Below, piece by piece: positions 29,122-38,237 of a stretch of 38,237 bases of DNA. The notes under the pieces were generated by a model. It saw only the letters and a program-made list of their open reading frames with translations. It did no database searches and was not told where the DNA came from. Position numbers and translations under genes: made by a program. The stretch is from Kineococcus rubinsiae (GTDB taxonomy: Bacteria > Actinomycetota > Actinomycetes > Actinomycetales > Kineococcaceae), in the NCBI RefSeq assembly GCF_011839805.1, contig NZ_VWPY01000042.1, forward strand, positions 1 to 38,237, written 5' to 3'. Each line of letters starts with the position of its first letter. Within the stretch, counting starts at the first letter, position 1.

Positions 29122-30294
29122 ATGAGCCCCGACCCCACCCCCGACCTCACCGTCCTGGTCGCCCCCGGCGTCCTCGTCGACGACCGCACCGCCCGCGGGG
29201 TCGTCGCCGCGGCGCTCGCCGCGCGCGGGCTCACCGGCGGCCTGCGCACCACCGCGACGGCGGCGGAGTTCGCCCAGGCGGCGGCGGAGCTGCCCCCCGG
29301 GCACCTCGTGCTCGTCCCCGCCGGCCCCGCCCCCCTCGCCGACGCGCTCCCGGCGCTGCCGCCGGGCGCCGCCGTCCGCGTCGACGTGGGCCCCGCCGCG
29401 CTGGACGCCTCCCCCGCCGTCACCCGGCACGTGCGCGGGCGGGGCCTCGCCGGCCTGCGCTCCGCCGTCGAGGCCTGGTTCCACGACACCACCGCACCCC
29501 CGATCCCCCTGCCCCACGGCGCCCACCCCGACCAGCACCTCGAGGTGCGGCTGCCCGCGGGGCCCGGCCCGCACCCCGTCGCGGTCCTCGTCCACGGCGG
29601 CTACTGGCGCTCGCGGTGGGCGTGCGACCTCATGGACGCCCTCGCCGTCGACCTCACCGCCCGGGGCTTCGCCGCGGTGAACCTCGAGTACCGCCGCCCC
29701 GACGAGCACGGCTGGGCGGCCACGACCGCCGACCTCGCGGCGGGGCTGCAGGCGCTCGCGGGCCCGGGGGCCGCGGACCTGCCGCTGGACCTCGGGCGCG
29801 TCGCGCTGCTCGGGCACTCCGCGGGCGGTCAGCTCGTCGTCCGGCTCGCCGCCGACCTCGCTGCGGCGTCGCCGTCCGAGGCGGGGATGGTGCGGCCGGC
29901 GCTGACCGTCTCCCTCGCGGGTGTCCTCGACCTCGTGACGGGCGACCGGCGGTGGCTCAGCGAGGGGGCCGTCGCGGGCGCGCTCGGCGGCCGGGCGGAC
30001 GAGGTGCCCGCCGAGTACGCGGCGTCCTCCCCGCTGGCGCGCGTGCCGGTCGGCTCGCCGCTGGCTGTCGTGGTGGGCACCGCGGACGACCTCGACCTGC
30101 TCGACGCCAGCCGCACCTTCGCGGCGGCGGCCACCGCCGCGGGTGACGACATCGTGGTGGTCGAGGACGAGGGCGACCACTTCGCCGTCATCGATCCCGG
30201 GTCGGCGATCTGGGCGCGGGTCGGGGACCTCCTGGCGGACCGGCTGGGCCCGGCGGGTCACCCCGGGGCGCCGGGCGGCGCACCCGTAGGCTGA
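29122..30294 (+). CDS. Kynurenine formamidase-like alpha/beta hydrolase with extra N-terminal domain
   Basis: From its place in the operon this 390-residue protein should hydrolyse N-formylkynurenine to kynurenine. The C-terminal part (about 130-385) is an alpha/beta hydrolase with oxyanion motif HGGYW (158-162), nucleophile elbow GHSAGG with Ser233, an acid residue at Asp322/323 and EGDHF with His353. Residues about 9-120 form an additional small alpha/beta domain. Its end (LVLVPAGPAPLADALPAL, then VRVDVG and RGRGLAGLRSAVEAW) follows the strand and helix pattern of type II dehydroquinase but lacks that enzyme's catalytic Tyr and His residues. Ordinary bacterial formamidases are about 210-290 residues, so this one is long. 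GAGG lies upstream of ATG 29122. Confidence 0.8.
   Translation: MSPDPTPDLTVLVAPGVLVDDRTARGVVAAALAARGLTGGLRTTATAAEFAQAAAELPPGHLVLVPAGPAPLADALPALPPGAAVRVDVGPAALDASPAVTRHVRGRGLAGLRSAVEAWFHDTTAPPIPLPHGAHPDQHLEVRLPAGPGPHPVAVLVHGGYWRSRWACDLMDALAVDLTARGFAAVNLEYRRPDEHGWAATTADLAAGLQALAGPGAADLPLDLGRVALLGHSAGGQLVVRLAADLAAASPSEAGMVRPALTVSLAGVLDLVTGDRRWLSEGAVAGALGGRADEVPAEYAASSPLARVPVGSPLAVVVGTADDLDLLDASRTFAAAATAAGDDIVVVEDEGDHFAVIDPGSAIWARVGDLLADRLGPAGHPGAPGGAPVG
30287..30292 (+). promoter_or_regulatory. Possible -10 element of the yihY-family gene
   Basis: TAGGCT overlaps the stop region of the formamidase-like gene; transcription from about 30299 would run through the nested hairpin at 30301-30347 before the gene. 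Confidence 0.25.
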
Positions 30295-30300
30295 CGAGCG

Positions 30301-30347
30301 CGCGGACCCGCCCGGGGCGCGTCCCCGGCCCTGCCGGTCGGTCCGCG
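30301..30347 (+). terminator. Nested hairpin after the kynurenine operon
   Basis: An outer 8-bp stem CGCGGACC/GGTCCGCG (30301-30308 and 30340-30347) encloses a CCGGGG/CCCCGG hairpin (30312-30317 and 30323-30328). It begins 6 nt after the formamidase stop and could end the operon or act in the leader of the next gene. Confidence 0.5.
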
Positions 30348-30360
30348 GCGAAGGGTGCGC

Positions 30361-31431
30361 ATGTCGGTCGTGTCGAGGCTCGACGCCTTCCAGCGCCGGC
30401 ACGTCGTCCTCGGCTACCCGCTGGCGGTCGTCTACAAGTTCTTCGACGACCAGGGCGTGTACCTCGCGGCCATCATCACGATCTACGCGTTCCTGTCGCT
30501 CTTCCCGCTCCTGCTGCTGCTGTCGACGGTCCTCGGCTACACGCTCGAGAGCGACCCCGACCTCCAGCAGCGCATCATCGAGTCGGCGCTGGGGCAGTTC
30601 CCCGTCATCAAGGACTCGCTGCGCGACACCGGCCGCCTCGGCGGCGGCACCGTCGGCCTCACCGTCGGCATCGTGGGCGCGCTCTACGGTTCGCTCGGCG
30701 TCGGCCTGGCCCTGCAGAACGCCGTGAACATCGCGTGGTCCATCCCCCGCAACGAGCGCCCCAACCCGGTCAAGGCCCGCCTGCGCAGCCTGCTGCTCAT
30801 CGCGACGGCCGGGATCTTCGTCATCGGCACCACCGTCATCTCCACGGTCGGCGCGGACCTGGCCGGCTGGCTCGGCGCCTCGACGGGCCTGGCGCAGGCC
30901 CTGACGTCCGGGTGGGTGTTCCGCACCGCGGTCGTCGTGCTCAACGTGCTGGGGTTCGCGGCCGCCTTCCACTTCGCCGCCGCCTACCGCCCGCGGCTGC
31001 GGACGATCCTGCCGGGGGCCATCGGCGCGGGGGTCGTGTGGCAGGCGCTGCAGAACTACGGCGCGGGCCTGGTCAGCGGGGTCATCAGCCGGGCCAGCGC
31101 CACCAACGCCGTCTTCGCGGTCGTCATCGGCCTCATCGCCTTCCTCCTCATCGCCTCGATCGCGATCGTGCTGTGCATCGAGGCGGACATCGTGCGGGTC
31201 CGGCGGCTGTACCCGCGGGCGCTGCTGACGCCGTTCACCGACCAGGTCGACCTCACCGAGGCGGACAAGCGCGCCTACGCCGGGATGGTGCGCGCGCAGG
31301 GCCTCAAGGGGTTCCAGCAGGTGTCGGTGACCTTCGAGAAGGACGTCGCGATGCGCGAGACCACCCCCGAGGCGGCCGCCCGCACGGCCCCCGCCCCCGC
31401 CCGGCCGGCCCCGGCGCGCCGGGACCGCTGA
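30361..31431 (+). CDS. YihY/BrkB-family inner membrane protein
   Basis: A 356-residue polytopic protein of the YihY/BrkB family (formerly mis-called ribonuclease BN). About six hydrophobic segments are visible, with the family motif YAFLSLFPLLLLLSTVLGY near residues 41-59 and GALYGSLGVGLALQNAVNIAW near 101-121. Helices in FRTAVVVLNVLGFAAAFHFAAAY, ILPGAIGAGVVWQAL and FAVVIGLIAFLLIASIAIVLC follow. The cytoplasmic tail is rich in Ala, Pro and Arg. The function is not established. ATG 30361 with AGGG upstream is preferred over a GTG two codons earlier. The gene is convergent with the BASS transporter, with stop codons 3 nt apart. Confidence 0.88.
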   Translation: MSVVSRLDAFQRRHVVLGYPLAVVYKFFDDQGVYLAAIITIYAFLSLFPLLLLLSTVLGYTLESDPDLQQRIIESALGQFPVIKDSLRDTGRLGGGTVGLTVGIVGALYGSLGVGLALQNAVNIAWSIPRNERPNPVKARLRSLLLIATAGIFVIGTTVISTVGADLAGWLGASTGLAQALTSGWVFRTAVVVLNVLGFAAAFHFAAAYRPRLRTILPGAIGAGVVWQALQNYGAGLVSGVISRASATNAVFAVVIGLIAFLLIASIAIVLCIEADIVRVRRLYPRALLTPFTDQVDLTEADKRAYAGMVRAQGLKGFQQVSVTFEKDVAMRETTPEAAARTAPAPARPAPARRDR

Positions 31432-31434
31432 GGC

Positions 31435-32430
31435 TCAGACGACGGCGGCGCCCCGCCGGGCCAGCCGGGTCGAGACCATCGAGCAGACCGTGATCTGCAG
31501 CGGGTGGTACAGGATGATCGGCAGGGCGACGAGGCCCACGACGTGCGGCGGGAACAGCACCGTGGCCATCGGCAGCCCCGTCGCGAGCGACTTGTTCGAC
31601 CCGCAGAACAGGATCGTGGTCCGGTCCGCGCGCCGGGCACCCCACACCCGCGGCACCCACCACGTCGCCAGCAGCGTCGCCGCCAGCAGCAGCGCGCAGC
31701 AGCCGAGGACGACCGCGACCTCCCCGGCCGAGACCACCTCCCACACCCCGGCGCGCACGCCGCGGCTGAACGCCGTGTAGACGACCGCCACGATCACCCC
31801 GCGGTCCAGCAGGGTGAACCCGCGCCGGTGGGCGCGCACCCAGGCGCCGAGCCAGCGCCCCGCCACGAGCCCGAGCAGGAACGGCACGAGCAGCTGCAGC
31901 ACGATCCGGCCGACGGCCCCCGCGTCGGGACCGGCCGTCCCCGCACCGCTGGAGGCCAGCAGGACCGCCGCGAGCAGCGGCGTGACCGCGATGCCCGCCA
32001 GGTTGGACACGGTCGCGCTGACGACCGCCCCGGGGACGTTGCCGCGGGCGACGGAGGTGAACACCACGCAGGACTGCACGGTCGAGGGCAGCACCCCCAG
32101 GAACAGCAGCCCCGCGACGAGCCCGTCGTCGAGGAAGCTGCCGACCGCGACCGACAGGACGAGCGCGAGCAGCGGGAAGAGGACGAACGTCGTGGCGGCC
32201 ACGGACGTCTGCAGCCGCCAGTCCCGCAGCCCAGCCAGGGCCTCGGCGGGCGAGAGCCGGGCGCCGTAGAGGAAGAACAGCACCCCCACCCCGACCGTGG
32301 TCGCGACCGAGAAGGCCCTCGCGGTGGACCCGCCCGCGGGCAGCAGCGCCGCCACCGCGATGGCCGTGAGGATGGCCACGACGAAGGGGTCGAGGCGGCC
32401 GAGGAGGGGGATGCGGGACCAGCTCGGCAC
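31435..32430 (-). CDS. Bile acid:sodium symporter family protein (SLC10A7/YfeH-like)
   Basis: A 331-residue membrane transporter with nine to ten hydrophobic helices. Family landmarks of the SBF-like (YfeH) subgroup are GVGVLFFLYGARLSP (about 47-61), FLGVLPSTVQSCVVFTSVARGN (about 110-131) at the helix crossover that binds sodium, and FCGSNKSLATGLPMA near the C-terminus. The natural substrate is uncertain; relatives import organic anions or affect calcium and arsenite handling. GTG 32430 has TAGGAT 6 nt upstream, giving a leaderless message. It follows the frameshifted hydrolase in the same direction but has its own promoter and is preceded by a hairpin. Confidence 0.9.
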   Translation of the reverse strand: MPSWSRIPLLGRLDPFVVAILTAIAVAALLPAGGSTARAFSVATTVGVGVLFFLYGARLSPAEALAGLRDWRLQTSVAATTFVLFPLLALVLSVAVGSFLDDGLVAGLLFLGVLPSTVQSCVVFTSVARGNVPGAVVSATVSNLAGIAVTPLLAAVLLASSGAGTAGPDAGAVGRIVLQLLVPFLLGLVAGRWLGAWVRAHRRGFTLLDRGVIVAVVYTAFSRGVRAGVWEVVSAGEVAVVLGCCALLLAATLLATWWVPRVWGARRADRTTILFCGSNKSLATGLPMATVLFPPHVVGLVALPIILYHPLQITVCSMVSTRLARRGAAVV

Positions 32431-32436
32431 CCAGCG

Positions 32437-32442
32437 ATCCTA
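32437..32442 (-). promoter_or_regulatory. -10 element of the BASS transporter gene
   Basis: TAGGAT ends 6 nt before GTG 32430; the following bases (CGCTGGGTG) closely resemble those before the exonuclease start (CGCCGGGTG). Confidence 0.5.
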
Positions 32443-32448
32443 GGCGGG

Positions 32449-32470
32449 GCGCTCCCCCGGGCCGGGGCGC
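32449..32470 (-). terminator. Possible hairpin after the M50-trmI-hydrolase unit
   Basis: GCGC-T-CCC (32449-32456) can pair with GGGGCGC (32464-32470) with one bulged T and a GC-rich loop, 20 nt beyond the hydrolase stop and just upstream of the BASS promoter. Confidence 0.35.
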
Positions 32471-32489
32471 GGGCGACCCGCACGCCCGG

Positions 32490-36984
<4,495 letters not shown>

Positions 36985-37005
36985 GCGGCCGGACCCCTGC
37001 CCGCG

Positions 37006-37749
37006 TCAGGCGGTGCTGGTGACGTCCGCGAACTCGTCGACCGGCTCGCCCGCCCCGATCGCGGCCAGGACGTCGAGGTCCACACTCGCGAGCGAGGCCA
37101 CGCGCGTGCGCCCGGGGGCCGCGGGGATGGGGACCATGTGCGGGCAGGCGATGACGTGGCAGCCCGCGGCCTCGGCCGAGGCCACCCCCGTCGGGGAGTC
37201 CTCGATGGCCACGCACGCGGTCGGGTCGAGGCCGAGGTGGGAGGCGGCGAGCAGGTACGGGTCGGGCGCGGGCTTGCCGTGCTCCACCTCGTCCCCGGCG
37301 ACGACGACCCGGAAGACGCCCGGCAGCAGGTCCGCGACGGCGTCGGCGAGCGAGCGGTAGGACATCGTCACGAGCGCGCACGGGACGCCGGCCTCGCCGA
37401 GAGAGCGCAGGAGCTCCAGCGCCCCGGGCCGCCAGACGACGCCCGCGGCCAGCTGCGCGATGACCGACTGCAGCAGGTGCTCGACGATGTCCTCGCTGCT
37501 CAGGACGACGCCGGTCTGGGCCTGCAGGTGCGCGGACAGGATGCGCCCGCTGTCCGGCAGGGCGCTGCCGACGAGCGCCAGGGCCTGCTCGTGGGTCCAC
37601 GTGGCGCCGTGGCTCGCGAGCAGCGCCGTCTCGGCGGCGATCCAGTGCGGCTCGGTGTCGACGACGGTCCCGTCCATGTCCCACAGCACCGCCGGGGGGA
37701 GCGGGCGCCCGGACGGCGCAGAGGCGGTGGGCGCGGCGGAGGTCGGCAT
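37006..37749 (-). CDS. HAD-superfamily phosphatase (beta-phosphoglucomutase-like)
   Basis: A 247-residue HAD hydrolase. Motif I is WDMDGTVVDTEP with the nucleophile Asp24 and Asp26. Motif II is the Thr/Ser in ALVTMSYRS, motif III the Lys in HGKPAPDPY, and motif IV is IEDSPTGVASA. The helical cap between residues about 35 and 105 places it in the subclass I group of phosphoglycolate/beta-phosphoglucomutase-like enzymes. The substrate is unknown. The ATG start lies 9 nt from a TAGACT hexamer that overlaps the -10 of the divergent PAC2 gene, so the two genes probably share one promoter region. Confidence 0.9.
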   Translation of the reverse strand: MPTSAAPTASAPSGRPLPPAVLWDMDGTVVDTEPHWIAAETALLASHGATWTHEQALALVGSALPDSGRILSAHLQAQTGVVLSSEDIVEHLLQSVIAQLAAGVVWRPGALELLRSLGEAGVPCALVTMSYRSLADAVADLLPGVFRVVVAGDEVEHGKPAPDPYLLAASHLGLDPTACVAIEDSPTGVASAEAAGCHVIACPHMVPIPAAPGRTRVASLASVDLDVLAAIGAGEPVDEFADVTSTA

Positions 37750-37758
37750 AGGGCATGG

Positions 37759-37768
37759 AGTCTAGGCT
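37759..37768. promoter_or_regulatory. Overlapping divergent -10 elements (HAD gene / PAC2 gene)
   Basis: The 10-bp stretch AGTCTAGGCT contains TAGGCT on the plus strand (37763-37768), ending 6 nt before the PAC2 GTG, and TAGACT on the minus strand (37764-37759), ending 9 nt before the HAD ATG. The two hexamers share CTAG-type symmetry and cannot be occupied at the same time. Confidence 0.5.
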
Positions 37769-37774
37769 TGCCGG

Positions 37775-38237
37775 GTGCCAGAGAAGCCTTCCGCCCCGGT
37801 CACCCTGCGCAACCCCGTCGTGCTGGCCGCGTTCGAGGGCTGGAACGACGCCGGTGAGGCGGCCAGCCAGGCGGTCGCGCACCTGCACGAGGTGTGGGGG
37901 GCGCAGGACCTCTACGAGTTCGACCCGGAGGAGTACCACGACTTCCAGGTCAACCGGCCGACCGTGCACTACGACGACGAGGGCCGCCGCCAGCTCACCT
38001 GGCCGACGACGCGCATCTCCTACGCGCGCCTGCCCGAGGCGTCGCGCGACGTCCTGCTGGTGCGCGGCATCGAGCCGTCCATGCGCTGGCGCTCCTACGC
38101 CCGCGAGGTCGTGGAGCAGGCGGAGAAGGTCGGCGCCAGCCTCGTCCTGACCCTCGGGGCGCTGCTCGCCGACGTCCCGCACACCCGGCCGCTGCCCGTC
38201 ACGAGCTCGAGCGAGGACGCCGAGCTCGCGGAGCAGC
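37775..38237 (+). CDS. PAC2 family protein, N-terminal part (cut by window edge)
   Basis: The frame from GTG 37775 is open for 154 codons to the window end. Early motifs VLAAFEGWNDAGEAASQAV, DLYEFDPEEYHDFQVNRP and LLVRGIEPSMRWRSYAREV and the segment VLTLGALLADVPHTRPLPVT are characteristic of the actinobacterial PAC2 family (Rv2125-like). These are homologous in fold to a eukaryotic proteasome assembly chaperone; a role in bacterial proteasome assembly is not established. Start choice follows TAGGCT 6 nt upstream. The C-terminal half is missing. Confidence 0.9.
   Translation, partial: MPEKPSAPVTLRNPVVLAAFEGWNDAGEAASQAVAHLHEVWGAQDLYEFDPEEYHDFQVNRPTVHYDDEGRRQLTWPTTRISYARLPEASRDVLLVRGIEPSMRWRSYAREVVEQAEKVGASLVLTLGALLADVPHTRPLPVTSSSEDAELAEQ

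Overview
The window is about 38 kb of very GC-rich DNA (roughly 75% G+C). Almost every codon ends in G or C, GTG starts are frequent, and the gene order is that of an actinobacterial Pup-proteasome locus. The protein sequences and synteny suggest a member of the Actinomycetota, possibly Kineosporiaceae such as Kineococcus; the genus is an inference from family resemblance and was not checked by search. No tRNA, rRNA, CRISPR array, insertion sequence or phage gene was recognised.

Left part (1-14.2 kb): a truncated apolipoprotein N-acyltransferase (lnt), a 488-bp gene-free leader region, a YtcJ-type amidohydrolase and an LppX/LprG-like lipoprotein. These are followed by a 5'-3' exonuclease facing the Ski2-like helicase helY, and then a leftward cluster of a small membrane protein, tatA, tatC and a diacylglycerol kinase-like gene. 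Next come a double-CxxC protein of unknown function, the WYL regulators pafC and pafB (a DNA-damage response activator pair), and a divergent DUF3866 gene.

Central part (14.2-26.7 kb): two FKBP-type prolyl isomerases (one cytoplasmic, one a two-domain lipoprotein) precede the complete Pup-proteasome system on the minus strand: pafA (Pup ligase), prcA and prcB (20S core), pup and dop. An exported-substrate ABC system (MacA-like lipoprotein, ATPase, MacB-like permease) and a NUDIX hydrolase separate dop from the proteasomal ATPase mpa/arc. Pup ends in Gly-Gly-Glu, so it should be ligation-competent without deamidation.

Right part (26.9-38.2 kb): a plus-strand operon for tryptophan to anthranilate (kynureninase, tryptophan 2,3-dioxygenase and a formamidase-like hydrolase carrying an extra, apparently degenerate type II dehydroquinase-like N-terminal domain), followed by a YihY-family membrane protein. 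A leftward unit holds an M50 site-2 protease with CBS domains, the tRNA m1A58 methyltransferase trmI and a serine hydrolase split by a frameshift. A BASS transporter, a RecB-like nuclease, a HAD phosphatase and the start of a PAC2 gene complete the window. The trmI/M50/RecB/PAC2 group normally sits close to mpa in actinobacteria, so the kynurenine operon, YihY and BASS genes look like a lineage-specific insertion.

A recurring regulatory theme is a TANNNT -10 hexamer 5-7 nt in front of the start codon at more than a dozen transcription units, pointing to pervasive leaderless mRNAs. Within operons, genes are joined by 4-nt ATGA/GTGA overlaps.
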